The notes below the pieces were generated by a model. That model saw nothing but the letters and a program-made list of their open reading frames with translations. It searched no databases and had not been told where the DNA came from. A stretch of 64,000 nucleotides of DNA. Source: Nymphaea colorata. Taxonomy: Eukaryota > Streptophyta > Magnoliopsida > Nymphaeales > Nymphaeaceae. The position numbers were made by a program, and so were the translations under genes. The first letter of the stretch is position 1. The number at the start of each line of letters is the position of its first letter. The stretch covers positions 3,824,143 to 3,888,142 of the forward strand of contig NC_045138.2 of the NCBI RefSeq assembly GCF_008831285.2, read 5' to 3'. Positions 24,110 through 38,100 of the stretch are shown here, piece after piece.

Positions 24110-25020
24110 ATGCGAAGGATGGAGAGATCATGTCTAATTTTTTGTGGCACGAGGATACCTTGAGCCTTAGACACCTTATTGTTTGGAGAAAGATCCTCGA
24201 TCCTCATCAGGAAGGTGGTCCGTGAGTGATGCCTTTGAGGGAAACGAGCTCGTTAGCATGAAAATCATGAAAGAGATCAAGTAACCCATGGGTAAGGGTA
24301 GAGGTTTTTCATGTTAAATGTATAAAAGAAAATTTACCTTTGGTCTGCCTCTATGTATTTCATTGGCTCCCATGGTTGGTGCAGCATTGGACAAGAGCTA
24401 AGCTATTATCGATAGCATAGAGTGGAAGGTTCACATTGATAACAGAAGTCGGGTTTGACCTTTGGGCAAAAGGAGCTACAAGGGGTCTTCAGTCTTCACC
24501 TCATTCCTGTCAGCTAAGTCATCAATCAGTCTTATGGGCTTTAATGTGAATGGCAATGTGACTTGTTGGATGTCCTTTCTTTTATCATCCAACCAGTTGA
24601 AGCAATTCCTTGGGATCATGAGGATGACTTAATGGCTTGGTGAGGAAATAAGGAACCTTCATGTGCTGAAGTCGGAGAATGAACGGCATGCTAAACCCCA
24701 AATATGCTCCCTCTAGGCTGGTCTGATATGGTTTCTTCTATCCTTTGAGGATGTTGTTCCTTTACTTTGCCATGCAAGATCAACTTCTAATGAAGGAGAG
24801 ATAGGAAACACTTGGATCAACGGCCGTTTAGCAGATGGCCTAACTGCAAGCCAGCAATCAAAACTACTTCATGTCTAATTAGCCTTTGGAACCATATGAG
24901 ATACCTATCTGATGTGTCCATTAATTTTTTGTGGCCCACTAGAAGAGATGGCAGGAGACAGGTGCAAGTTAAGTTGAGATATATAGAAGCTTATAGAAGA
25001 TAGATCTAGCATTCCAAACT
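24110..25020 (+). pseudogene. Decayed LINE (L1-type) 3' ORF2 remnant
   Basis: With many stops, plus-strand translation shows pieces typical of the C-terminal part of plant L1 ORF2. At 24130-24210 there is an FLWHEDTLSLRHLIVW-RKI stretch, like the motif in which LINE proteins read FLWGG..RK.H.V.W. At about 24450-24490 there is FDLWAKGAT, like the FW.D.W region. At 24800-24990 there is a block resembling the reverse-transcriptase-associated zinc-binding region (TLGSTAV, then later CPLIFCGPL-like). No poly-A tail or TSD found. Assignment rests on weak motif resemblance. Confidence 0.35.
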
Positions 25021-26751
25021 ACAATTGGTTCTGTGGAGGCTTAGAAATGAACACATGCTTCTGAATTTGGAAAAGTGGCATCCTTGTAATAAGAGATATC
25101 ATTTTTCCTGTTTAAGGAAAAGCATAAATTGCATCAGTAGAGGATGGAAAACTCATAATGGGTGGGCACTCCAGCAAAGGGGTAGATCAAAGTTTTAACA
25201 GTCTACATTTTCAGTGGTCATGGAGGATCTGTTACACTGTAAAAGATTATTTTGGTTCCTCTATTTGAGCTGGTTGGGAAGCCATTTTGATGATTAAACA
25301 GACTCATCAGCCCCATAGTTATTTTGAGTTAAGTAGGGTGAGCTTCTATCTTGTTTTAGATTCATGCTTTTCATGGACAGATTAATGGAAACATTTCATG
25401 AGAAGATATTATTTTCAGTTTTGACAGAGTTACAGATTATCTTTTAGGAAGATAAGCATGCATGGGTTATACTCTTGCTATGTCCAATCATATACCTCTC
25501 TCCCATTCTGCTGGAAGGATACACAACCTCCTTTATGTTGTCCTCCAGCTGAGGGACTTTTTTTGTAGTCTGATTAGATTGTATTTGTACAGATGAGTCT
25601 TTAATGAATGGCCATGAGTCTGTCATTAAGGAAAAGAAGGTCATTCTTAAGCGTTTTGGCTTTTATCTGGCCTTGTTACCAGTTTATATGATATTTGTTT
25701 AGAAGATGCCATTTTGTGTTTAACCTTACAAGTGTTCTTATTATCGCAGCATTTACTTGTCTGAGAGTTCTCTTTCCATCATTTAAATGCAAACTTGCTT
25801 TGGCCTGACAGCTTATCATATTGGTTCAACATGGTACTTACTTGAATGGTCGCCGTATCATTGAGATAGGAAGGTTTGCTCCTGTTTGACAGCTGAATTT
25901 ATTTTTATGTTTCAATTGCCTGGACAATGCAGTGTCCTGTTTTCTGCCCTTAGTTTATGATTCATCTGTGTTGCCAACTTTGTTCATAATGTCTATGATT
26001 GACCATGAAAAATGCTTTGGAAATTGGTGTACATATGGGCAGGTTCAGTTCCAAATTGGAACACCTACTTCCACCTTGCTTTCAGGCTCTACTTTCATTG
26101 TTTATGCAGGAGTAGTGAGGCTTGAGCTTTTTTTCTGGAATAACTCATTACTCCATTGCAATTTGGAGATGTATAGTGGGTCAGTTTACTGGTTACACGT
26201 GGGTGCTTTGACATTTATAAGACGGCTTTTTGTTCGTTCTATGTTATGCAGTTACAGCAGCACTGGAGCGACGGCTACCTTTTTGACAAAATTGCTTCAA
26301 GTGAATATCACAACTTCAGATTTTGATAATGGGGGTATTGAAGAAAATATCACCCATAACTAGAGCTAATGGTCTTCCTGTATTGCCACATAGACGACGT
26401 ATGCATTTCTTCCCTGACAGTGCTATTCCTTCTTGGCATTGAACTGATTGCTGTGGGGGTGAAACCGTAGTGACATGAATTTTTTTGGTCGCATCCAGGA
26501 GATGCTTAAATGTTTTTGTCTGTGAAAAAACATTGTCTACTGTTTTGAGTATTGGCGTATGTAATTGATGTATTTCATGCATCTTGTCTTCCTAATGTTT
26601 TTATTAGATTCATGGGGAGGTAGAATTCCCTGTGAAGAGCCAAACTGGGGCTTGATCATTGCGAATGGCATACTACTCGATTTACCATTAAGTGATCTTT
26701 CTGCATCATTTAAGTTATTTTTAAGTTGCTCTATTGCGACATTTGCTGCAG
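25021..26751. other. Unassigned DNA, possibly introns of the plus-strand gene
   Basis: No transposon recognised. Base composition is more balanced than in the repeats. It could contain introns of the gene whose last two exons are listed next, but I found no convincing upstream exon. Confidence 0.3.
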
Positions 26752-26947
26752 GTTGTAAAGCAATACCCCAATTTGGTAAAGAAGCTATCACTTCTTAAAT
26801 CATACAAACCAAAGAATGACAAAGCTTCAGGTAATCCTCAATTGCAAGTTAAAAAATATGAAGGTTGACCAAGTTTATGAATCAAATGTGCTGCATGTTG
26901 CAGGTACAGAAGTCCAACTGCCAAAGCCATCATTCTTGATGAGTTGA
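26752..26947 (+). CDS. Possible last two exons of an unidentified plus-strand gene
   Basis: 26752-26830 is flanked by TGCTGCAG| and |GTAATC and reads VVKQYPNLVKKLSLLKSY then KPKNDKAS. 26904-26947 is flanked by TTGCAG| and reads GTEVQLPKPSFLMS then TGA. The exon phases (1 then 2) match, which favours a real gene. I do not recognise the family and found no upstream exons in the window. Its stop lies about 430 bases from the stop of the minus-strand ABC1 kinase gene, so the two genes would be tail to tail. Confidence 0.4.
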
Positions 26948-27375
26948 AAACGCAGGATTGGGAGGGAAAATGAGTCAATTGTTTTTTTCAGGCTGTGAAG
27001 CTTGTGGGTTAAGGGTAGAGCATCTTGGTTCTCGCATTTATTGCATTAGCCCCACTTATTGTTGTTAAACTGAGCAGTGCATACATCCAGAAAGTAGCTG
27101 TTGAACGTCAAACCAGCTATCTGGACCACACAATTGAGAGTGACTTGTGTTTGAAACATCATATGTGCAGACAGTTTTGTTATTATTGTTGATATGGAAA
27201 AAATGGATACAAATAGGAACCTGTTTAATCAATTCTGGGGTACACCAATTGAAGGCACATGCAAAAAATTTTACTTGGAACAGAGAAACAGCATAAAATT
27301 GATGGGTATTCCATTCCAAGCTTGCGAGTCCCTTTAATAACTATTATTGTAACCATGTAATTAAAAGGAGTCCCA

Positions 27376-29114
27376 TCAGTTGGTTGACAATGATTTCCTT
27401 AGCTGAAGTAGCCATGAAGCAATATGCAGAGTGAGTAATCGAACTTCCAACAGGATCTCCTCTAGTACGATGCCTACTCTTGACAAAAAGGACTTGTTTA
27501 GTAGCATCTTTGTCTCAATAACGACTGATGATGATACTCTTCCAATAATCAAAAACGTATCAAGAGACGACCCCTGCAACCACAATGTCCTGCAGAGGTC
27601 ACAAATGATTGCCCAAGGTAAAGCATTCTCTACATGTAAAATGAAAATTATCTACTGCACAAGCCAAGGACCTGAATCATTACGCGTTTTGCAAGTCACA
27701 TCTACAACCTGTATTTTTCAATTTTCCAAGCTGTCTCACTAACCATATAGACTGTTCGATAAGATTGTTCGAACTTTATTTGGTCTTTTACTACCTTTCA
27801 CTATAGAATGTTCACTTGATTATCACCCTTATTTTGCTCTTATGCTAGACAAGAAACATTGTGTTATAAATACCACATATGATACTTTGATGTGCTGTTT
27901 TCACAAGAAATAAAGCTTTGTTCTAGAAAAATATTGGAAGGGATGAATGTTTCCAAGATGAATCTGTTTCCATCTTCCCACCGTGAACTTAGAAACTTCA
28001 TTCCCCTGTTGCGGACTTTTTGTGAAAAAGCAGCTATCTGATCCTCCCTTTTCACGAGTGGTTCATTAACATCTTGAATTCCTGCTCAATGGGGTGAATG
28101 AATTTCACGTACATTTATTGAACAATTTATTCTGTTCTACTTGCATTCAAGGTCATGATCACCAGAAGGCTAGTTCCAATTTCATTGCCAGAATATATTC
28201 CCGATCTTAAAAAGAAAAATAAAGTTGCTAGTCTTTAATTTATTTTACTAATTACCTATTACCTAATTTTCAGGATTTGTTACTATGCTCTGTCTTGCCT
28301 TTTTCTCATTATTCTACAGGCTATAAGTTAACACTTAATCACAAGAAAAATGATAAATACCTAAACATTTTCAAAAAATTAAAATATCCAAAAAATCTAA
28401 ACGTGACGGTGCATTGGCACGGTCAACATTTTAAGGTCCCAAACATACTGGACTTTCATCGGCAGTAAATATTCCTGAAAAAACGTGCAACCTTTCCAGT
28501 CAAGAAGTGTGAATGTTGAAATTATAACATATATAGCACCACAATTCAAGTTTAGAAACAATAAAAGCCATGCATACCAGAGAATGGTTGACAGATCGCA
28601 GGCAGTCATTAGTCTTGAGCATTAATAGAATTACACGTGGGAGTCTCCTTAAGAGCTCTGATATCTGAACAAAATACTGTGACGCATACATCTGCATAAA
28701 CAACTAGATTGTTGTCATGGATACCAAGATTAGAGACATAATGATACTCGAATATCAAAAGTGCATTGCAAGAAGCCCTGATTTATACCACACAAGCCAA
28801 AAAATGCAGGAACGAAAGGACAGAGAAACCTAGTCAACAGAGCTTTTTCTTTGTTAGACTAAAAATTGTCGGAAATATGAACAATACATATCATGTGAAC
28901 TGATTCAAGAAAAAAAAAATCTAACAATTAGCATACATAAACTTTGTGAATGATGTGTGTGTGTGATGTCACTCTGACTCTGTATGTGCAGTTTAGTTCA
29001 GATCTCGCAATCCACATTCTCTTTATCCAACTTGGTGGCATACATGTATTCAGCATAAGACATTTTCTTGAGTCTACAAACTTTGATGCACTTAAGGATA
29101 TTGATTTTTCAATC

Positions 29115-29163
<49 letters not shown>

Positions 29164-32100
29164 ATGATGAAAGAGAGAGAGGGAATGAAAAAACTCAATT
29201 AACTTTACCCTAATCTCAGATTTAAAAGAGATTAGTACTGGTGGTAACAGTAATTACACTATCAGTCCAAACGAGATAAGATAATTTTAAAAAGACACAC
29301 TTCAACTTCCTAATATTACAGAAAGTCTCTAACCAACAGTTAAAGATATTTAACACTTTCCTTCAAGCTGGCTGAAGCATAGATATCAACCATGCTCAGT
29401 TTGTTACATCCTCTCAAGAAGTCCTATAGGAAAACCCTTGGTAAAAATATCAGCTGCCTGATCTTTATATGAGACATGAATAGTACTAATAACTCCTTGT
29501 ACTAAGTCCCAAACATAATAACAATCCACTTCAATGTGTTGCATCCTTTCATGGAAAACGGGATTGTTTGCAATATAGGTGACTGCCCTATTATCACAAT
29601 ACATCTTCATTGGGAGATTCATTGACAAGCCCAAATCTAAAAGCACTGATCTGACCCATGACATTTCAACTGCAGTTTGAGTCATAAGCCTATATTCAGA
29701 CTCAACACTAATCAGACAACCACATTCTACTTCTTGCTCCTCCAAGAAATATAATTACCTCCAACAAAGATACAAAAACCTGTAGTAGACATTCTATCAT
29801 CCACAAATCCTGCATAATCAGCATCACTATATGCTTCTATGTCAATACATTCTCCCTTTTTGAACCATAACCATTTCCCCGGGGCTTATTTTGAGTATCT
29901 CACCACCATCAATGCAGCCTCCTAATGAACCTCTCGGGGTTTTTCCATGAATTGACTTAGCTTATTCAAAGCAAAGCTAATGTCAGACTGAGTGACAGTC
30001 AAATATAAGAGTTTCCCTATCAGAGATCTGTATGATCTAGAGTCGACAGTCTCTAATTCATCATCATGAATATGAACTCGAGGATTCATAGGAAGTGTGG
30101 TAGGTTTGGCTCCCAATAAACCTGTTTCCTGCAAAAGATCAAGAACTTATTTTCTTCAAGAGCATAGTTCTTCCTACGACCAACCACAGATATCATGAAC
30201 ATCCTAGACCAAATTTCATAATTTAAACCATTAAGTTTGATCGTGGTTCCATAAGAGAAGGAGTTTCCAGGCATCTTGTATCCATTAGAACCTTCGGATT
30301 TACTACCATCAGCCATAATAAATTTTCCAAAAAAAAAAAAAAGAAATCATCTAATGTACAATATATGTGTGTATAAGATGCAACAGTCAATCATAACAGT
30401 GAAATGTATCTCTACTACGAAAATCATAAGAATATCACAAACTGGGTAACAAAGATGAATCCATAAATCCCGTGACCTGACCAATTCTGAACAGTAGAAA
30501 CAGAGAAGACAACCGATGACTACTACTACTCCCAAGTTCAATTAGTCCACATACAACTATCAATTGGGTACCTGATGACTGTTATACTCCTCCACAATGC
30601 ACGACATAGGTTGTTCCACCCAAAACTACTCCAAACAGCATCCACGACCAGGTTTCATACCCACGATCACAGATCAATTTTGCTCCACATGATCCACTTG
30701 AGGATCTGATCACACTTTCCATATAGGCTTGATCAGTGTTAAGATTGTATGATTTGGATCGGGTCAACCAGACCCGACTTATCTTCTCCACACGCCCAAT
30801 CATAATAGGCGGTGGCATACTTGTAATTTTTAACATTGTTTTGTGCACTTTGTTGCAGTGTTGTATGTATCGTACGATACGACCCCGTATCGTACGATAC
30901 GTATCGTCTCGTTTGAAAAAAACGGTACGATACACCCCTCGTATCGTAAAAAGAGGGTGTATCGGCCCTGTATCGCACGTATCGTGCGATACGGGCTAAA
31001 AACGCAAAAGGGGGTCCGAGACCTACTTATTCGGCTTCTTTTTGAAATTTTTCTTCCGTTCTTCATTTCTAACGCTTGGATAGTGCCGTGAGGGAGGGCG
31101 ATCGTTCATTTTCACCGTGAAAAACTTGATTTTCATCGTCAAATCGAAGATTAAAGGGTCGATTTGTGCGTGGGTGCTTGATTTTTGTGGGAAGGAAAGG
31201 GGTTTTCTTCATTTCAGACATTTCTTCTTCGTAAGGTATGAAATCTCATGTTCTTACCATGTATTCTTAATTTTTTACCGTATAATCGTAGATTGGAAGA
31301 CTTTGAGTGTTTTTCATTAAGTTTACCATATGATTTCGTTTTTTTTTTTTTGAAGATATGGATCCTACATGGCAATGGTGCGAAAGGATGAAGGAGAATA
31401 ACCGCTTGAAACTTAAATGTGGCTTCTGTGGGAATACATTTTCAGGAGGGATTATTAGAATGAAACACCATTTGGCAGAGACCTCCAAAGATGTGTCTCA
31501 AGGTGTTGGGAGGACCAAACAAACCTTTGCCTCAATTTGTGCGTCAACAATGTTTAGATATGCTTCATACTTTTCGTCAAAAGAGAATACAAAAAGAAAT
31601 TGAAGATGCAGATGTAGGCTATAATGTGCCTTTGGAAGATGAAGAAGAAGAGGAAAAAGCTTATGAATGTGATGATGAAGACGATAGCAGTCTACGAACA
31701 AATTTGGAGACCTCAAGAGGTAGAGATTTTAGAGGAAAAGGGATTATGTATGAAGGAGGTCGATCTGGCATAACGGGAAGGAAGAGAAGAGGCACAACAG
31801 ATATTAGGGCCAGGCGTGGTATGCGACCACCTAGTGGTAGAGTTCCTACTGGTAGGTCTAGTGTTGGCTCTATTAAGAGTTTTTTCCCTTCATATACCAG
31901 CCCAAGTGCTCAGCCGCAGATTCGTGCTGCTATGACATCTAAAGATATGTTATATCATGCACAAAAGCAGGTAAGGAAATGGTTTTATGATGCATGTATT
32001 CCATTTAATGCAGTTAATCTTTTCAATTCCAAGCCATGGCAGATGCAATTGCTTCTATAGGCCCCAGATTCAAAATGCCATTATATCATCAGTTGAGGGG

Positions 32101-35100
32101 CAAAATTCTTCAGGATACGGTCAAAGAAGTGTCTGAGCATTGCGATGAGTTGAAATTATGTTGGAAGGAAACAGGTTGCTCCATTATGTCAGATGGATGG
32201 ACTGATACAAGGTCAAGAACACTTGTAAATTTTCTTGTTTATTGCCCTAAAGGTACAATGTTCTTGAAATCTCTTGACTAGTCTGATGTTCCTAAGACTG
32301 CTGAGATTTTGTTCAATGTTTTTGATAATGTCGTACAAGAAGTTGGACCTGCAAACATTGTACAGTTTATTACAGATAATGCTGCAAATTATAGAGCTGC
32401 AAGAGATTTGTTATTTCAAAAGTATAGAACATTTTATTGGAGTCCATGTGCCACTCATTGTGTTAATATAATGCTTCAAGATCTTAATGCATGATATGAA
32501 ATCAACCATTGACCAATGTCAAGAGGTAACAAAATTTATCTATAATCATGCATATGTATTGAGTTTGATGAGAAAATTTACAAAATGAGTTGAATTAATA
32601 CGGCCTGCACAAACTAGATTTGCCACAAATGTATTGACTGTGCAGAGTGTGGTGAAACAAAGAACTCCTTTGAGGCAGATGTTTGCTAGTGAAGAATGGG
32701 CTACATATCCACATGCTCATAAAAGAAATGCTTCTTCAGTTGTGGATATTATATTCAACAACGTATTTTGGGAATCATGGGTGAAGCTATTGAAGGTTTG
32801 TGTTCCATTAGTTAAGGTTCTCAGGTTGGCTGACAGCGAGGATAGACCTTCCATAGGGTACTTATATGAGGCTATGGACAAAGCAAAAGAGGCAATTCGA
32901 GACAACTTAAAAGAAAAGAAAAAATTATATATGCCCATATGGAAGATTATAGATAAAAGGTGGACTGGACAGCTTCATCAACCTCTTCATGAAGCAGCTT
33001 ATTATCTAAATCCTGCAATTAGATTTTCTCCTACATTTAAGAAGGACAGAGAAGTCATGCATGGTATGTTAGATTGTATTAATGTGTTTCTACAGAACAA
33101 GATGCTGTGCACAATGAGTTGAATCTATATGATAGTTGTTTTCGAAACATGGGACTACCTGCCGCCGTTCGAGCCAGGACAACGATGCGTCCGGGTAAAT
33201 ACATAGAAATTTTTAATTTACTTTGCATTTGTAACATTTGATTCTTTTAGAACTTTCACATTGATTTGTTATATTTTTGTTTAGATTTGTAGTGGAATAG
33301 GTATGGGTTTGATTGTCCAAACCTAGCACGTTTTGCAGTCAAAGTCTTCAGCCAGACATGCAGTGCTAGTGGATGTGAAAGGAACTGGAGTGTGTTCCAA
33401 CATATCCATAGCAAAAAAATGAATAGGCTCGAACATAAAAGGTTGAATGACCTTGTCTTTGTTCGATATAATATGAGGTTGAAACAAAGGTAATATAGGC
33501 ATATAGCTTAATTAATGTTTACATTTTTTGTACAATATATTTATATGAAATTATATACTAACAAGTTTTCTCTTATTTAATGTAGAGAATTAGAAAAATC
33601 ATTAGCAAGGAAGCACACATCTCAGTTCGATCCTATCAGCTTGGAAAATTTTGACAATCTAGAGCCATGGATTGAGGAAGAACCAACTACAATATTTGAT
33701 GATGAAGATCTTGAATGCTTCAACCTTGAAGCTGAAGCAACAAAAGGCTTTGTTGATGAAGGAGAGTCTGCTACTGCTGGTGCGTGCTGGTGCTGAATAT
33801 GTTGGTGAAGATCTTCCAATTCTTGACGATGAAGATGAAGAAGAAGATGATGATGAAGATGATGAAGATTATGAATGATGAATCATGAATGAAAGTCAAG
33901 TCAAGAGTGCTTTCATTTTATATGTATCAAAAACTTAAGAGTTATGGATCTATGGTTGTTGAACACTTGATTGAATGTTTTATGACTTTATCACTTTATG
34001 GCTTATGGCCTTGTGCTTTGTTGAATGATATTGTTATGAATTTTGATGTTTATGAATGATGAACGCGTAAGTTTATAGCAATAATAAGTCCATCATTATC
34101 TCAAACATGTTTTCTATGAACAATTTATTATTTTTAATTTTTTCTGATTTTTTATGAATTTCCCGATTTTTTTTAAATTTTTTCTGATTTATTAATAATT
34201 TTTTAAAAAAATTTACAATACAGTTACGATACGGCGTATCTTAAAGCCCGACCGATACGGCTTACGATACGCGTTTTACAACAAAGTATACCAAATCAAT
34301 ATATAATGATATCAAAAGGCAGACATTAGTAGGGTTGGGCCCTGGGCCGAGAAAAACCTGGCCCGGGCCGGGCCTGGGCCGATCTGGCCCATTAAGGATT
34401 AAAAAATATATATTTTATAAATTTTAATTTTAATAATATATATTTATTACTAACAATATATTTAAAAAAATATTATTTTATTATAACTGGGCCGGGCCGG
34501 GTCGGGCCCAGGTCCGGCCCAATGGGCCGCCCGTCGGGCCGTTCCCGAGCCGGTTTTATCAGGCCGGGCCAGCCCGTTCCTCTTCTTCTCCTTTTGCATC
34601 TAACTTCATTCGGTGGTTTGGCATTAGATATCAAAATCTTACAATCAGGTCCTCCACAAGAAGAGGAAGAGGAGAGACGAAAGGAATGAAGTCGCCGAAT
34701 AAAAGAGTCGCCGGAGAACTTACTTGGCTGCCAAGTTCTTCTTACTTCAATACCATGTAAGGAAAGTAGATATAAATATAAATGCATACCTTTTCACACC
34801 AAAAACTCTCACAAGAGAGCACACACAAAGACAACTAGAAAATAATTTGTGCTCTAAGGCACAAAAAGTGTCATTAAACCTCAAGACTAATGCTTCAGAG
34901 GAGCATGATACAAATGGACCAGAATGGCGTTTTAAGGAGGCAGGTAAGAGGGCTTTTGGAGGCCCGAATAGGCAAATCTAGCCATTGGGGCTCTAACATC
35001 TCTTAGAAGAGAAAAAAGGAAAAAACAAAAATAATGGAAAACACAAAAAGAAAAGGAAAAGGAAAAAGAATGCAAATAAGAACAGAAAATATACATTCAT

Positions 35101-38100
35101 AACAGATAGATCATGAGTCATGACCCATTTTGGAAATTGTGATGAGATTGAGCCCGCATCTTTGTGTTTTCTCCTTCTTCCCATCTGTTGACAAGTTCTG
35201 CTGTAATCTGACAGCCCCAACACCTAGACTTCTAGACCTAGGAGCTAGCCCAGCAACTAGATCCACCTTATCCTCCATATATTTCTTGGGGACTTCGGCC
35301 CCATTTCTTCACATGGCTTTTTTCTAATAAAGGTCCTCTTTCATATTCAGTCTGTGTGTGTTTGGCATGTGTTTCCTGCATGCTTAATGCATTTAATCTT
35401 GTGAAGCTTATTGTATTGAGTATTGTTGTGAACCTTGAGAAGATCCTTGAATTATTTCACGAACTTTCAAATATGTAGCTCAGATGGAAGAATCTCCAGC
35501 TATTTACCCATTTTTCTTACAGTTTCAAAGGTATAACGTCAAAATCTAGTCAATATTTATGATCACATGCTACAATCAATAATTACTAACCTGGAGTTCT
35601 TCACGGTCACTAGCATTCCCCTGCAAAAACAAATGATCCACTGCTGGATCAATGACTCTATTCCACGGTCGCATCGTCAAGATTCCTGCAAAAAGGGTAT
35701 ACAAATCCTCTCCAGCACCAAGTTTAACACTGTTTTCTTTTATTCCATTTACATCAGCAAATATAAGAGCCTACAAAATTGACAGAAGTATAAGAAATAA
35801 CAGAGAATAATGTAATGCAATTAGACCATACACAGACAATCAAAAGATTATTAAAACACCTTCCAAAGTGCAGCATAGCTTGTCCTTGTAGAAAAATCAA
35901 GTGTCTTGTACAATCCATGATCCAGCAGAATCAGCTGGGGCCTTCTTCTACCTATATGCAGACAATCACGGGAGACAAACAAATGAACATTTGCACCTAG
36001 CCTTTAACCAAAAAACAACTCTATCAATTTAAAGTTAAACCATTGTAGCATGAAATGGTATATTAAGACTTTGATGAGGGTTTATAATGAAATGGAACTT
36101 CTCTTTTAAACATTTAACAGATTTATGCATAAGGCATAAAACAATTGATAACTATTTTAAGTTTGCATCTATTGTTAACATTTAGGGCTGAGGATGTAAA
36201 CACTTAAAGAGCTCCTTTTCCTTTGTGTATGTAATATGAAAGTTTGAACACAGCACTAAAGCCATATGAGAAGGATAAGAAAAAAGATTTGGCAAATATA
36301 AGCTGATGTAAATGAACAGTTCATTCTGTTCGTGTCTCTTTCTCTGGACACTCAGGAATATCATCTTGAACTAGAATTTGCTGTGCACCATCTTTAGTTT
36401 AATAAGAAACAAAGTTTTATGAAGATTGGATTAAATTTGTGTCTTTCCTCATTTTTCTCCTTGTTTTTGGATATTCACCCCTTTCCTCAGAAAATTGAGC
36501 GACTTGGTTATCTTAAATCTGTTGAATTGTTTTGAGGTCTCAAATTTCTGTTGTTTGGAGTAGTGGTTGAATGCTGAACGAGCTGAAATCACTTTGGGTG
36601 CAGAATATCAGCTGCTGGTGAAGCTCATTTATACTTTCATGTCCTTAAGGGACATATTCTGAGCTCAGTAATCTTTCTATTCATGACATACTTGAAGAAA
36701 GGAAACACTAGCTGTTGTTTATGTATCAGCTAAAAAGCTACCATCTACCGATTGCTTCCTACAGCTGTCAAAGTCATTTTTTCTTTTTCCAAATTTACTG
36801 TTGGATAGCAGCAGATATGAGCTCCAAGCTAAATCAACTTTAAACTGCTTATTGGATGAATTATATATTTCAGCAAGCAACAGTTATAGGATCGGATCAT
36901 AGGTGCTTCTTTCAGTTCATTCCCTTGACCTAACACACCTGCAAGACTGGCCGACAGCTCTACTACTACAGATAAGGGTACATGTACAGTTAAAACTATG
37001 ATATATCTATCTTCTATTAGTGTGTACAGTAGGAACTTAGTCTAAAAATCAACAGCCTTTATATCATTCAGATATACCACACTATGATTCGACCATGTAG
37101 ATTTTCAATGCAGGCCATATTAAAAGGAGAAACGAAAGAACCATCCAAAGGAGATTAACATTCACCCACTTTGCAATCATCCTCACTCTTACCTGTTTAA
37201 ATGGTAATTTACACTAATTGGTGAATTAAAGAGTAAAGACTGTGATACCATACATTCCATATGCTTTTATTTTCCTGTAAGTCAGAATGCTACAGAGTAG
37301 TTCTAAATGGAATAATGTTGAACTAAATGAGTTGTAGTTTATCGCAAAGCTCAAGCATGGTAAAACTGCATTCCCTCATGGTGAGTCGAGAAGTTCATTC
37401 TTCCAAATTTTGCATTTTGATGTATGTGGGCCACCCATAAATGTGGTTGTCAGTGGTCATTGCTATCCTGTCTTGTACATGGATGACTATTAGAATGAAG
37501 ATCATTTATTTAATGAAAGTGAAAGATGAAAATTACTTGAGAAACAATTATATTTTTCCCAAAAATATAATGACAAAAAATTAGGGCTCAGCAAGTCTTC
37601 CAGCAACCGAGACACTACTTCTTGAAGTATAGATCCAACTGAAGAGTTAACTCTGGAACCCTTCAATAGGACACAGTTGTCCAGAGAAAAAAAAAAAAAA
37701 AAAATTGGCACCTTTCAGATGTAAAAAATCTTGATGTTCATTTAGTAGATGTGATGAGACATTGTAAATGCAAAGATGCTATCTGATAAATGAATAAATA
37801 AGTAGACATATGATGTTCTTACTTCTTAGTAAAGATCCAAAGATTGCTAAAAAATCATGAAACAACATGCTTGGGGTTCAGCAGAGCAAGAAAAACGCCT
37901 TACCCAGAAAACTTCTTCCAGATGGACGCACCATCATGTTAGCAGCATGTGGATCACAATGGACAAACCCATGCTTAAAAATCATTTCTGCAAAGACTTG
38001 GCTTACCTGTAAAACTTTAGATATAAACCTCAGGCAACCAGGAAAACAACTAAGAATGCAATTATCATACTGACTAGTTTAGCAACATCATTTGGATCAA

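Noticed and set aside
30869-30990. Short regularly repeated palindromes that could suggest a CRISPR array
   Set aside because: Spacing is irregular, there are no unique spacers, the genome is a plant's, and the motif sits at hAT transposon ends.
30739-31091. Several overlapping frames with repeated RIVRY/SYDT peptides on both strands
   Set aside because: They come from the palindromic GTATCGTACGATAC array at the hAT end, which reads similarly on both strands; the same occurs at 4617-4919 and 5913-6196.
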